Of a DNA stretch of 59,760 bases, positions 7,633 through 16,972 are shown in pieces. Below the pieces are notes generated by a model that was not told where the DNA came from, did not search any database, and saw only the letters and a program-made list of their open reading frames with translations. Origin of the DNA: Paenarthrobacter sp. PH39-S1 (GTDB lineage: Bacteria; Actinomycetota; Actinomycetes; Actinomycetales; Micrococcaceae). The stretch spans positions 1 to 59,760 of the forward strand of contig NZ_JASISR010000028.1 of NCBI RefSeq assembly GCF_030063245.1, in the 5' to 3' direction. Each line of letters begins with the position of its first letter. Position 1 is the first letter of the stretch. Position numbers and translations under genes: made by a program.

Positions 7633-8531
7633 TGCGCTACGTCGTCGGATATTCGGCGAACGCCAGAGGGCGCGACGCGGTTAACCTGGCCATCGCCCTG
7701 GCCAGGCGCCAGAATGCCTCTCTGGAACTGGTCTTGGTGGTGCCGGATGATTCGCCGTATAACGTGGTGCATCCCCCGGCCGCCGGGTACCAGAGCATCC
7801 TCACCGATCAGGCGAAGCTTTGGCTTGCCGAAGCGCTGACCCTGATCCCTGTGGACGTTCCAGCGCAGACGCACGTCCGCAAGGGCGAATCCGAGGCCTC
7901 GGTGCTGATCGCCGCGGCGGAGGAATTTGGCGCCGGTCTGCTGGTGATCGGGGCCGGCAGCCGCGGTTTGTTCAAACGGTTCACCATTGGTCCCGTTGCC
8001 AGTGCGCTGCTGCACGCGGCTACGGTACCCGTCGCGCTGGCGCCGCAGGGGTATGGCCGAACGGATCCGATCACGCGGTTAACCTGTGGAATTGGGTTGC
8101 GTGAGGGGGCCCAGGACGTTCTCGACGTTGCGGCGGCTGCCGCCGGCCGTCGGAAGTTGCCGTTGCGCCTAGTGTCTTTGGTGGCGCTCGACGGCGGCGG
8201 GGCACCAGAGGCGGCGAAGGCCCCCCGGGAGCACGCGGACGAGCGGCTTGCCGCAGCCGTCAAGGACCGGGTCTTCCACGGCGTGCCCGTAGAGCTGGCC
8301 GTGGCCCAGGGCCGGTCCATCGAAGATGCGGTGGACCATTTGGCATGGGAGGACTCAGAAGTGCTGCTGATCGGTTCCAGCCGGCTGGCCCGGGACAACT
8401 CGCTGTTCCTTGGTTCCACCGCCAACCGGATCCTGCGAAGTCTTCCGGTGCCCATGATCGTGGTCCCGCGCAGCTACAAATCGGTGGCGCAACGCCACGG
8501 ATCAATTCAGTCAGAAGAGGTGAACCAATGA
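7632..8531 (+). CDS. Tandem universal stress protein (two UspA domains)
   Basis: A 299-residue cytoplasmic protein with two Usp folds. The first (1-140) has the ATP-binding signature GAGSRGLFKRFTIGPVAS, which fits G-2X-G-9X-G-S/T. The second (150-290) has the looser IGSSRLARDNSLFLGSTANR. Usp proteins bind ATP or AMP and help under starvation or oxidative stress. It lies between putrescine oxidase and the permease, starting on the last base of the oxidase stop and ending in an ATGA overlap with the permease, so all three are translationally coupled. A role linked to polyamine use or to peroxide made by the oxidase is plausible but inferred. Confidence 0.86.
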   Translation: MRYVVGYSANARGRDAVNLAIALARRQNASLELVLVVPDDSPYNVVHPPAAGYQSILTDQAKLWLAEALTLIPVDVPAQTHVRKGESEASVLIAAAEEFGAGLLVIGAGSRGLFKRFTIGPVASALLHAATVPVALAPQGYGRTDPITRLTCGIGLREGAQDVLDVAAAAAGRRKLPLRLVSLVALDGGGAPEAAKAPREHADERLAAAVKDRVFHGVPVELAVAQGRSIEDAVDHLAWEDSEVLLIGSSRLARDNSLFLGSTANRILRSLPVPMIVVPRSYKSVAQRHGSIQSEEVNQ

Positions 8532-10108
8532 GCGCCGAAGCACTGCGAAGTAAATCCAGCGAAAAACGGCCCGGCGAAAAAGGGCCCAGCGAAAAACGGT
8601 CCGGCGGCAAGGGGCTGAGTGAAAAGGGATTGAAGGCCGGTTCCGTCGGGTTGATCGGCGCCGTCGTCATCGGTGTTTCCTGCATCGCGCCCGCCTATAC
8701 ACTCACCGCTGCGCTGGGACCCACCGTTGCGGAGGTCGGCGTGCATCTGCCTGCGATCTTCCTGGTCGGGTTCATCCCCATGCTCCTGGTGGCGCTGGGC
8801 TACCGCGAGCTCAACAACGCGATGCCGGATGCCGGCACGTCCTTCACCTGGGCCAGCCGGGCCTTCGGTCCCTGGATCGGCTGGATGGGCGGCTGGGGCC
8901 TGATCTCCGCCACCATCATTGTGCTCTCCAATCTTGCCGCCGTCGCCGTCGATTTTTTCTACCTGATGCTCGCCCAGCTCACCGCAAACCCCGGCCTCGC
9001 TGACCTCTCGGCCAACCTTCCGCTGAATATTGCCACCACCTTGGTGTTCATCGCGCTCGCGTGCTGGATTTCGTACCGCGGTATGGAGACCACTAAGACG
9101 TTCCAGTACGTCCTGGTCGCCTTCCAGCTGCTGGTGCTGGGCTGGTTCGCCGTCGCAGCGTTCAGCCATGTGGCCAACGGCACAGCCTTTGATGCCACGG
9201 CCATCACGCCCGACTGGTTCAATCCCTTCGCCGTCGGCTCATTTACTGCCTTCGCGGCCGGAGTTTCGCTGTCCATCTTCATCTACTGGGGCTGGGACGT
9301 CACCCTGACGATGAATGAAGAGACCAAAAACCCGGAAAAGACGCCCGGACGGGCCGCTACCGTGACGGTAGTGGTGATCGTGGTCATCTACATGATTGTC
9401 GCGCTTGCCACACTGGCCTTTGCGGGTGTGGGGGACACCGGCCTCGGTGCCGGAAACCCGGACAACCAGGCCAGCATCTTTGCTGTGCTGGCGGGACCGG
9501 TCATGGGTCCATTCGCCATCCTGATGTCGCTGGCCATCCTGAGCAGTTCCGCTGCGTCGCTGCAGTCCACCTTCGTCTCCCCGGCCCGAACGCTGCTGTC
9601 CATGGGGCACTACCGGGCGCTGCCGAAGAAGTTCGGCCGGATCAGCCCGGCGCACAAGTCACCGAGCTACGCCACCATTGCCTCCGCGGTGGCCGCAGCC
9701 GCGTTTTACATCATCACGCGCACCGTGTCGGAGAATGCGCTCTGGGACACGATCACGGCGCTGGGCATGATGATTTGCTTTTACTATGGGATCACCGCGC
9801 TCGCCTGCGTCTGGTACTTCCGCGCCGAGGCTTTCCGCGGCATCAGAGCGTTCCTGTTCAAGTTCCTGGCACCGCTGGCGGGCGGTGTGATCCTGCTGGT
9901 CATGTTCGTTAAGACGGCCTATGACTCGATGGATCCGGCCTATGGCTCGGGGTCCAACGTCGGCGGGTTGGGACTGGTCTTCATCCTCGGAATGGGCGTG
10001 TTGCTGCTGGGGGTGGTCCTGATGTTCATCATGTACAAGGTGCAGCCGGCGTTCTTCAAGGGACAGGTGCTGGAGAAGTCCAGCCAGGTGTTTGACCCGG
10101 ACGTATAG
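8528..10108 (+). CDS. APC-family permease, probable putrescine importer
   Basis: An inner-membrane amino-acid/polyamine permease of 526 residues with about twelve helices, typical APC motifs (VIGVSCIAPAYTLTAALGPT in helix 1; SATIIVLSNLAAVAVDFFYL) and GWDVTLTMNEETKNPEKTPG in the central loop. The start at 8528 overlaps the usp stop as ATGA and is preceded by AGAGGTG. The N terminus carries a hydrophilic repeat (SEKRPGEKGPSEKRSGGKG) encoded by roughly 12-base imperfect repeats, unusual for the family and probably a cytoplasmic tail. Translational coupling with putrescine oxidase makes putrescine uptake the likely job; the polyamine itself is inferred from context. Confidence 0.84.
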   Translation: MSAEALRSKSSEKRPGEKGPSEKRSGGKGLSEKGLKAGSVGLIGAVVIGVSCIAPAYTLTAALGPTVAEVGVHLPAIFLVGFIPMLLVALGYRELNNAMPDAGTSFTWASRAFGPWIGWMGGWGLISATIIVLSNLAAVAVDFFYLMLAQLTANPGLADLSANLPLNIATTLVFIALACWISYRGMETTKTFQYVLVAFQLLVLGWFAVAAFSHVANGTAFDATAITPDWFNPFAVGSFTAFAAGVSLSIFIYWGWDVTLTMNEETKNPEKTPGRAATVTVVVIVVIYMIVALATLAFAGVGDTGLGAGNPDNQASIFAVLAGPVMGPFAILMSLAILSSSAASLQSTFVSPARTLLSMGHYRALPKKFGRISPAHKSPSYATIASAVAAAAFYIITRTVSENALWDTITALGMMICFYYGITALACVWYFRAEAFRGIRAFLFKFLAPLAGGVILLVMFVKTAYDSMDPAYGSGSNVGGLGLVFILGMGVLLLGVVLMFIMYKVQPAFFKGQVLEKSSQVFDPDV

Positions 10109-10164
10109 TGGGGGGAAATCCGGTGGCGTGACGACTGGGATCCTCCAGCGGGAGTGGCTAAGAC

Positions 10165-12855
10165 ATGGGCGACGACTTTGTAGGCCGGGAGACGGAACTG
10201 GCTGCAATCTGGCGTGCGATGGCTCCCGGTGGGGCTCGATCGGTTACTCTCATCGGAGCGGCGGGCGTTGGTAAGACCAGGATTGCCCGGGCCGTCCTGG
10301 ACCAGGCAGCCGGCCTCGGACGGGCGGCGTTTTGGGTCGCTGCGACTGCCTCGGCGTCCACCATACCTTTCGGTGCCGTCTGCCACCTGGTGCCGGATGT
10401 TGCTGGGTTGGACCGCTTCCAGTTGCTGCGGCGGACCGCGGCATGGATGGCCACCCGGCCCGGAACGGTGCCGCCCGTCGTCGTCGTTGATGACGCTCAG
10501 CGGCTCGATGATGCTTCCGCGGCCTTGATCCACCATCTGGCGGTGACAGGGACGGCTTTCATCGTCAGCACTGTGCGGGCAGGAGACAAAGCGCCGGACG
10601 CGATCACTGCGATCTGGAAGGACGGACTCGGCGACCGGATGACTATTGGTCCGTTCACCCGCCTCCGCGCCGAGGAATTCGTCGGCTGCCTTCTTGGCGG
10701 TCCGCTGGATCCCGTTTCAGCGGCGGGGCTCTGGCATCTGAGTGAGGGAAACGCCCTCTATCTGCGCGAGTTGGTGCGTGGCGGGATAGAGTCCGGGGAA
10801 CTTCGGCGAAGCCGTGGCACGTGGCGCTGGTCGGGCCTCGTGTCCGCAGAGCCACGGTTGATCGAATTTGTCGCTCAGCGGCTTGCCGGAGCGAGTCGCG
10901 ACGTTCGCCGTCTGGTGGATCTGGTTGCCTTCGGTGAGCCGCTTGGCGTGGAAACCATAGCGCGGGCGGGCATCCGCTCACCGACCATCGGCGCCGCCGA
11001 AACGTCCGGGCTGGTGCGCTCGGAAGCAACGCCCGAGGGGATCGTGATCCGGCTGGGACACCCGTTGTACGGCGAGGTGGCCCGTGGGCTGTCCTCTTCG
11101 CTCCAGCGGGCCGCAGTCGCGCAGACCCTGCTGCGCTCCGCGGAGCCGGCCGTTCGAGGGGAACAGATCCTGCGTCGTGCCGTCTGGCACCTGATGACCG
11201 GTGTCCCTTCCGAGCCACACGTATTGGTCCAGGGTGCCATTCGGGCCCTCGCCGCCCTCGACCTGGAGATGGCCAACCGGCTGGCCGCTGCTGCAGTGAA
11301 AGCCAATGGCGGGGTGGCCGCCGAAACCGTCCTGGCCCGGACGCTGGTGCTGCGCGGCAGCGCTGCGGCGGCCGAGGCATTACTGGCCGCGATGGAGCAG
11401 CGGGAGCTGCCTGATGGGGACCGGGCCGAGCTGGCGGCCTCGCGGGCCTGGAACCTAGTCTTCGGATTGAAGCGTCCCGCCGACGCGGAATCGGTATTGG
11501 ACAGTGCCGAGCGCCGGATTGTTCAAGACCGTGATCTTCTTGCCGTGCAGCGCGGGAACATCCGGACCTACGCAGGTCTCCCCGAGGAGGCCTTGGCCGC
11601 AGCCGCAGAGGTGACCGAGGAAGGAGCCGGCTCTACGGCGGCCACCGTGGTGCGGAAGTGGGTGGTTTACGCAGAAGCCAAGTCCGTGCAAGGCCGCATC
11701 AATGACGCGCTGAAGTACGGTCGGCAGGCCGTCGCTCTCAACCGGAGAACATCCCACGGCGACTGGTCGATGTCCGAGGACGAGGCGGAGTCGGCCCTCG
11801 CTGGCGCGTTGATTATGTCCGGTGGCCTGACCGAGGCCGGGGAAATAATCGAGACGGCGTATGCCAGGGCCGTAGAAGCCGGCTGGCGGATCGGAGCGGG
11901 GATGTGGAGCGTCTGGCGAGGCGAACTAAGCTTTGCCCGAGGCCGGCCGGCGACCGCCGCCGGGCACTATCAAACAGCGCTGGCGGTGGCCGGCGAGGAT
12001 TTCCATCCGTATCGGGAATGGACCATGAGGTTTGCCTGGGACCATCTCGCCCGCGCCGCAGCCCAGCTCAATGATTCGTCCCTCGCTGATGCAGCGTTCG
12101 CGTCCGCTAACGGTTATGCGTGGTCGGGGCTTGGGGCCCTGGATGTGTGGGGCGGGTCAACGGCCGGCTGGGTTGCTGTAGCCAGCGGCGAGGTTGAACA
12201 CGGCATATCCCTGGCCCTAGTGGCCGCGGAACGGGCACGACGGGACCGGCAGTTCGGCTGGGAACTTCTGGCGCTGCATCAGGCCGTACGGTTCGGTGCC
12301 CCGAGGAAGGCTAATGGCAGGCTCGCCGAGCTTGCTGCCGAGGTGGACGGGCCGTTGACCGGTCTCTATGTTCGCCATGCTGCTGCGCTCGCTGCCGGCG
12401 ACGGCGCGGCGCTTGGTGCAGTCGCGGATCAATTCAGCAGCTGCGGCTACATGCTTCTGGCGGCTGAGGCAGCAGCGCAGTCATCCCGGGCACACGCTCA
12501 CGATGGGCGCGCCGGCGCCGGCGCCGAGGCCTCTCGCCGCGCCCTTGGCTGGGCCGCACTCTGTGAGGGGGCCCGGACCCCGGCACTTGACGTGTTGCAC
12601 GAACCGCCCTTGCTCACCCGCAGGGAAACGGAAATTGCGCGGCTCGTGGGCGCGGGACTGACCAACCGGCAGATCGCGGGAAAACTGGTTATCTCGATCA
12701 GAACCGTCGACAACACCGTCGCGCACATCTACGACAAGCTGGCCGTTTCCCGCCGGCGGGAGTTAGCGGGAATATTCTGCAGTGAAAATGAGCAACGTCC
12801 TGCTCATGACGGCAGCCTCCTTCATCCCTACGGTGGGAGCACCCGGGCTAACTAG
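10165..12855 (+). CDS. Large ATPase-LuxR (LAL/STAND-type) transcriptional regulator
   Basis: An 896-residue regulator with an N-terminal AAA/STAND ATPase (Walker A GAAGVGKTR at 31-39, Walker B VVVVDDAQRLDD at about 105-116), a long helical middle region probably made of TPR-like repeats, and a C-terminal LuxR helix-turn-helix (LLTRRETEIARLVGAGLTNR, then QIAGKLVISIRTVDNTVAHI, about 816-870). LAL proteins activate nearby genes on binding a ligand. GGGAG lies ten bases upstream of the ATG. The matrixin-like gene follows after 24 bases in the same direction, so it is the likely target or operon partner. The ligand is unknown. Confidence 0.9.
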   Translation: MGDDFVGRETELAAIWRAMAPGGARSVTLIGAAGVGKTRIARAVLDQAAGLGRAAFWVAATASASTIPFGAVCHLVPDVAGLDRFQLLRRTAAWMATRPGTVPPVVVVDDAQRLDDASAALIHHLAVTGTAFIVSTVRAGDKAPDAITAIWKDGLGDRMTIGPFTRLRAEEFVGCLLGGPLDPVSAAGLWHLSEGNALYLRELVRGGIESGELRRSRGTWRWSGLVSAEPRLIEFVAQRLAGASRDVRRLVDLVAFGEPLGVETIARAGIRSPTIGAAETSGLVRSEATPEGIVIRLGHPLYGEVARGLSSSLQRAAVAQTLLRSAEPAVRGEQILRRAVWHLMTGVPSEPHVLVQGAIRALAALDLEMANRLAAAAVKANGGVAAETVLARTLVLRGSAAAAEALLAAMEQRELPDGDRAELAASRAWNLVFGLKRPADAESVLDSAERRIVQDRDLLAVQRGNIRTYAGLPEEALAAAAEVTEEGAGSTAATVVRKWVVYAEAKSVQGRINDALKYGRQAVALNRRTSHGDWSMSEDEAESALAGALIMSGGLTEAGEIIETAYARAVEAGWRIGAGMWSVWRGELSFARGRPATAAGHYQTALAVAGEDFHPYREWTMRFAWDHLARAAAQLNDSSLADAAFASANGYAWSGLGALDVWGGSTAGWVAVASGEVEHGISLALVAAERARRDRQFGWELLALHQAVRFGAPRKANGRLAELAAEVDGPLTGLYVRHAAALAAGDGAALGAVADQFSSCGYMLLAAEAAAQSSRAHAHDGRAGAGAEASRRALGWAALCEGARTPALDVLHEPPLLTRRETEIARLVGAGLTNRQIAGKLVISIRTVDNTVAHIYDKLAVSRRRELAGIFCSENEQRPAHDGSLLHPYGGSTRAN

Positions 12856-12879
12856 GCCAAACACCATAAGGACGATGAG

Positions 12880-14844
12880 ATGCCGAAGAATTCAGTGCAG
12901 CAGGGGACGGAATCCGAATCCTCAAGGTCATATCTGCCCCTGGGGCTGGTCCAGGCGGGGGACGCAGGGCCGGATGTCCAACGGACCTATAACTATCTTG
13001 AAAAGTTTGGTTACCTGCCGAATGCACAACTGGCGCAACGATATCCATCGTGGCAGCCGGGCGTGGCTCAGGCGCCAACGGACCCTACCCGCTTCGATTC
13101 CCGTCTGGAGGAAGCCATTCGGTTGTTTCAGCGCACCTACGGTCTTGCCGAAACCGGACAGGTGGACCAGCCAACACGGGAGCTGATGAAGCAACCGCGG
13201 TGCGGCGTGCCGGACAACGTCAGTGTACTGGGCCAATTCGTGGTGGGCGGCACCAGATGGCCGGGACTGAACGTCACCTACTCGCACACGAATTTTTCCC
13301 CCGATCTGCCGGTCGCCGACGTACGTTCAACAATCCGCGGAGCCTTTGACCGCTGGTCAGCGGCCGCGCCGTTGCACATCACCGAAAAGGCCGGCGGAAG
13401 CGGCGACGGAGACATCCGGGTCGGCTTTTACGCCGGCGACCACGGTGACGGGTACCCCTTCGACGGCTCGGGAACCGCCGCCGGCAATATTTTGGCTCAC
13501 TGCTTCTATCCTCCGGGCCCCGGAGACAACGGGATCGGCGGCGACTGCCACTTCGACGAAGCGGAGACCTGGAGCACTAACCTGCCACCGGCGGGAACGG
13601 ACTTGCCGACCGTTGCTCTGCATGAGTTGGGCCACGGGCTGGGACTGAACCATTCGGAGGTCAAGGATTCCGTCATGTATGCCTACTACGGCGGCGCTCG
13701 GCGGGAACTGACGGCCGATGACATTGCCGGCATCCGATCGATTTACGGTGGGTATGACTGGTCCGGGATCAATGACAACTGGGCATCCCTTGGCGGATTC
13801 TTCCCCGTCGGTGCGCCGGTGAGCGCCGTGTCCCGGCTTCCCGGACAGCTGGACCTCTTCGTCGTGGGCAATGACGGCCGGGTTTACACCTCATGGTGGA
13901 CCAGCGGGCAAAATTGGTCCGGTGTGCAGGACAACTGGCGGCCGATTGGCGGGTTCTTCCCTCCGGGGGCTCCGGTTGCCGCCGTTTCCCGGACGCCGAA
14001 TAACCTGGATCTGTTTGTCTGCGGCAATGACGGCCGGGTGTACACCTCGTGGTGGTATGCGGGGGTGGATTGGTCCGGTGTGAACGATAATTGGCGTTCG
14101 ATTGGCGGGTTCTTCCCGAACGGCGCTCACCTCTCGGCGGTGGCCAGGACCGGCAACAACCTGGATGTTTTTGTCTGCGGGAATGACGGCAGGGTGTACA
14201 CCTCGTGGTGGTATGCGGGGGTGGATTGGTCCGGCGTGAACGATAATTGGCGTTCGATTGGCGGGTTCTTCCCCAATGGTGCGCCGGTTGCGGCAGTGGC
14301 CCGCACGGGCAATAATCTGGATCTGTTTGTCTGCGGGAATGACGGCAGGGTGTACACCTCGTGGTGGTACGCGGGTGCGGATTGGTCCGGTGTGAACGAT
14401 AATTGGCGCTCGATTGGCGGGTTCTTCCCGAATGGGGCTCACCTGTCGGCGGTGGCCAGGACCGGGAATAACCTGGATGTTTTTGTCTGCGGGAATGACG
14501 GCAGGGTGTACACCTCGTGGTGGTATGCGGGGGTGGATTGGTCCGGCGTGAACGATAACTGGCGCTCTATTGGCGGGTTCTTCCCCAATGGTGCGCCGGT
14601 TGCAGCGGTTTCCCGGACGCCGAATAACCTGGATCTGTTTGTCTGCGGCAATGACGGCAGGGTGTACACCTCGTGGTGGTATGCGGGGGTGGATTGGTCC
14701 GGCGTGAACGACAATTGGCGCTCTATCGGCGGATTCTTCCCCAACGGCGCTCCGCTGTCGGCGGTGGCCAGGACCGGCAACAACCTGGATGTGTTTGTCT
14801 GCGGGAATGACGGACGTGTCTATACCTCGTGGTGGAGCGGGTAA
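12880..14844 (+). CDS. Matrixin-like zinc metalloprotease with seven-bladed propeller domain
   Basis: A 654-residue protein in three parts. Residues 18-102 form a peptidoglycan-binding-type domain (AGDAGPDVQRTYNYL ... RLFQRTYGLAETG). The propeptide ends in the cysteine switch PRCGVPD (106-112). The catalytic domain holds HELGHGLGLNH (zinc ligands H248, H252, H258; catalytic E249) and a Met-turn at M266 (SVMY). From residue 293 seven near-identical 52-residue blades follow, each with NDNW.SIGGFFP and GNDGRVYTSWW, like DUF346/PLL-type lectin propellers. No signal peptide is evident: the N terminus MPKNSVQQGTESESSRSYLP is hydrophilic. It follows the LuxR regulator by 24 bases. The substrate and sugar ligand are unknown. 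Confidence 0.9.
   Translation: MPKNSVQQGTESESSRSYLPLGLVQAGDAGPDVQRTYNYLEKFGYLPNAQLAQRYPSWQPGVAQAPTDPTRFDSRLEEAIRLFQRTYGLAETGQVDQPTRELMKQPRCGVPDNVSVLGQFVVGGTRWPGLNVTYSHTNFSPDLPVADVRSTIRGAFDRWSAAAPLHITEKAGGSGDGDIRVGFYAGDHGDGYPFDGSGTAAGNILAHCFYPPGPGDNGIGGDCHFDEAETWSTNLPPAGTDLPTVALHELGHGLGLNHSEVKDSVMYAYYGGARRELTADDIAGIRSIYGGYDWSGINDNWASLGGFFPVGAPVSAVSRLPGQLDLFVVGNDGRVYTSWWTSGQNWSGVQDNWRPIGGFFPPGAPVAAVSRTPNNLDLFVCGNDGRVYTSWWYAGVDWSGVNDNWRSIGGFFPNGAHLSAVARTGNNLDVFVCGNDGRVYTSWWYAGVDWSGVNDNWRSIGGFFPNGAPVAAVARTGNNLDLFVCGNDGRVYTSWWYAGADWSGVNDNWRSIGGFFPNGAHLSAVARTGNNLDVFVCGNDGRVYTSWWYAGVDWSGVNDNWRSIGGFFPNGAPVAAVSRTPNNLDLFVCGNDGRVYTSWWYAGVDWSGVNDNWRSIGGFFPNGAPLSAVARTGNNLDVFVCGNDGRVYTSWWSG
13756..14841 (+). 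repeat. Seven tandem 156-bp repeats encoding propeller blades
   Basis: Seven 156-base units, each 52 residues (DWSGVNDNW ... GNDGRVYTSWW), fill the 3' half of the metalloprotease gene. Blades 3, 5 and 7 carry the LSAVARTGNNLDVF version, while blades 2, 4 and 6 carry the PVAAV version with LDLF. This points to duplication of a two-blade (312-base) unit. The high DNA identity means recent amplification or gene conversion. Confidence 0.9.
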
Positions 14845-14911
14845 TCCGGCGCGGCAGCCGCTTTCTACCACCGGTGCCCGGACGGCTTACCTGAGGCGGT
14901 TGGCGCCGGAT
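14844..14911. terminator. Long bidirectional hairpin between convergent genes
   Basis: ATCCGGCGC at 14844-14852 pairs perfectly with GCGCCGGAT at 14903-14911, and the inner CAGCCGC/GCGGTTG continue the stem with one wobble. It fills the 71-base gap between the convergent metalloprotease gene and the last gene of the Ter operon. There is no U-tract, so it is probably a stem-loop terminator or transcript-end stabiliser. Confidence 0.5.
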
Positions 14912-14915
14912 ACCG

Positions 14916-15773
14916 TCAGCCCTGCCGGACCAGCTGGCACTGCTCGACCAGGCGGCCCATCCGCAGCAGCAGCTCCTCGCCGGCCATGATGCCCCGCGCA
15001 TTGGTAACCGTGAGGTTGGCACTGCGGTAGCCGCCGTCGTCCAGCTCGCCGTGGGCTGGCCGGAAGGCGATGCTGGCCTCCGCCAGCATCTGCCGGTCCA
15101 GCAACGAGTCACCGGCGGCTATCACGGTGCCGGCGCCGGTGCGCCGCTGCACCTCCGCCACGGCGCTGCTCTTCGTCACCGGCTGTGGCACGCAGTAGAG
15201 CTTGCGGCCCTGCAGCGACACCGTCCAGCCCAACGCTAGGCACTGCTGCTCCAGCCCGGCGACGAAGTCCTCGGGCATGGCCTCGCGGTCAACAATTGCG
15301 TAGATGAAAAGGTCCTCGGCATGGCGGAGTTTGAGGATCCAAGGGGAAAACGCGGGATCGGCCAGCAGAGCCTGAACCGTCTGCAGCGGCGCGCAATGGG
15401 CTGCGGTGCGGCGGGCGATCGAGGCGTGCCAGTGCGTATCCGGTTCGCCGTGGTGAAGCAAAACGCCGCCGTTGGTGGTCACGGCATACTCCGGCTCCGG
15501 CCCAGGCAACCGGACACGCCGGTACTGGGCAACGGTCCGCGTGGTCACCGGCACCACTGTCGCCGCCGCTTTGAGCGCCAGCAGCAGCGTTTCGGCGGTG
15601 CGGGTCATGAAGGAGATCGGGATGCCCTGGTACAGCTCGACGACGACGATCGGCGGGGCCTGCTCGTCCGGCACGTCCAGCCAAAAGGCCTTGGGCGAGT
15701 AAATCAGCGTGCGGTCAAGGTCGCAGGCCAGGAGCAGTGGCACGGGGTGGCCGTCCGCGGGTCCGCCGGTCAC
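14916..15773 (-). CDS. HAD phosphatase of the Ter biosynthetic module
   Basis: A 285-residue HAD hydrolase of the sucrose-phosphatase-like type found at the end of actinobacterial Ter operons. The nucleophile motif is LLLACDLDRTL at about 13-22 (DLDRT in place of DxDGT), motif III is around KLYCVPQPVTK, and motif IV is AAGDSLLDRQML. The start is the GTG at 15773, which overlaps the stop of the upstream gene as GTGA; the open frame upstream lies inside that gene. It probably dephosphorylates the product of the Ter phosphoribosyltransferases, a role predicted for this family rather than shown. It is the last gene of the operon. Confidence 0.8.
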   Translation of the reverse strand: MTGGPADGHPVPLLLACDLDRTLIYSPKAFWLDVPDEQAPPIVVVELYQGIPISFMTRTAETLLLALKAAATVVPVTTRTVAQYRRVRLPGPEPEYAVTTNGGVLLHHGEPDTHWHASIARRTAAHCAPLQTVQALLADPAFSPWILKLRHAEDLFIYAIVDREAMPEDFVAGLEQQCLALGWTVSLQGRKLYCVPQPVTKSSAVAEVQRRTGAGTVIAAGDSLLDRQMLAEASIAFRPAHGELDDGGYRSANLTVTNARGIMAGEELLLRMGRLVEQCQLVRQG

Positions 15774-16972
15774 AGCGCGGCCGCGACTGCGCGGCCGTCG
15801 GCACCGGTGGCGCCCTTGGTGAACAGCGGGTGGATCAGTCCCACGCAGCTGTAGGCAAGGTCCGGGACTTCCACCACCTGCACGCCGCGCTGTTCGGCCA
15901 GCAGCAGCACGTGGGCCACCTCGGCTCTGGCCTCGGGGCGGATCAGTATTTTCCACGGCACCCGGCGCAGCAGCACGCGCGTGGTCTCGCCGACACCCGG
16001 CTTCACCAGGTTGACGTTATGGATGCCGTAGTCCCGGCTGATGCTCTCGACGGCTTTCCACCCGGCCCAGCTGGGCGCCCGATCCCGCGATGGTTGGGCA
16101 GCGGCGAGCTTCCTACCACGGTCCACGGCGGCCAGGACGTCGCCGAAGTGGCCGCACACGGTGTCCAGGAATTGCCCGGAGACGTCGCTGCCGCGCAGGC
16201 CGGTGTAGAACTTTGCGCCATGGAAATCTCCCGGTCCGATCAGCTGGCGGTTGAACACCGTGCGGGAGACGAGGCCGGAGACGGTTGAATTCAGGCAGGC
16301 CGAGGGAATGAGGTAGTCCTCGCGCGTGCCGTACAGGCCGACGCAGTGGCCCGGGTCCGCCAGCACGGCAAGGTCGTCCTTGAAGGTGACCCCGTCCGTC
16401 TGCTCAAAGCGCTGGAGCGCAGCGGAGAGCTCGCGGGCAATCGCGCCCTTCCCGGTCCAGCCATCCACGAAAATAATCCGGACCGGGTCGTAGTGCGCGG
16501 CCAGATAGCGCAGGGCGTTTTCGTCCGCGCCCACGCCGCGCACGATGCTCATCGTGTAGTGCGGCACGTCGATGCCGCGGATTTCCCGGGCCCAGCGCCG
16601 CATCAGGATTCCCACCGGTGTACCGGCGCGGGCCAGCGACACCAGGACCGGCTGCTGTTCCCGGGCGGCCAGCAGCAGGTCCGTCACTGTGCCCACTGCC
16701 TCCGCGATCCGCCGGCCCGAGCGCTGCAGGGCGTCGCGGTAGAGCTGCTGATATTCGGCGCTCGGGGTGTATTCAACCGGCAGGGATTCGGCATAATTGG
16801 CTGCCCCGCTCTGGATGGCCTGCTCCCGTTCGCCGGTGGGCGCTTCCAGCCTGGCGTCCCCCAGGTCCGTCAGCAGCCAGCGGACGTCCTCGGCCGGGTA
16901 GGAGCCAAAGTCCGGTCCGGAAAGCGGGACGGGCAGTTCCTGCTGGCCGGTCGGATCAGTTGTGCGGGGCAT
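15770..16972 (-). CDS. Ter-operon PRTase_1/StiP-type protein with PELOTA-like C terminus
   Basis: A 400-residue protein of the family named PRTase_1 with a PELOTA RNA-binding domain, more recently annotated as 'cysteine protease StiP'. It is one of two phosphoribosyltransferase-like proteins in Ter operons, where a nucleoside-like metabolite has been predicted. Visible blocks are LVSLARAGTPVGILMRRW, GIDVPHYTMSIVRGVGADEN and IIFVDGWTGKGAIARELS, a PRPP-loop-like strand. The PELOTA-like part is GIHNVNLVKPGVGETTRVLL to the end. The start at 16972 (MPRTTDPTGQQ) has AAGGA four bases upstream and overlaps the upstream gene by 17 nt; further upstream M codons lie inside that gene. The reaction is unproven. 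Confidence 0.8.
   Translation of the reverse strand: MPRTTDPTGQQELPVPLSGPDFGSYPAEDVRWLLTDLGDARLEAPTGEREQAIQSGAANYAESLPVEYTPSAEYQQLYRDALQRSGRRIAEAVGTVTDLLLAAREQQPVLVSLARAGTPVGILMRRWAREIRGIDVPHYTMSIVRGVGADENALRYLAAHYDPVRIIFVDGWTGKGAIARELSAALQRFEQTDGVTFKDDLAVLADPGHCVGLYGTREDYLIPSACLNSTVSGLVSRTVFNRQLIGPGDFHGAKFYTGLRGSDVSGQFLDTVCGHFGDVLAAVDRGRKLAAAQPSRDRAPSWAGWKAVESISRDYGIHNVNLVKPGVGETTRVLLRRVPWKILIRPEARAEVAHVLLLAEQRGVQVVEVPDLAYSCVGLIHPLFTKGATGADGRAVAAAL

Noticed and set aside
13891-14871. Antisense open frame across the propeller repeats
   Set aside because: Repetitive shadow of the seven-blade coding sequence.
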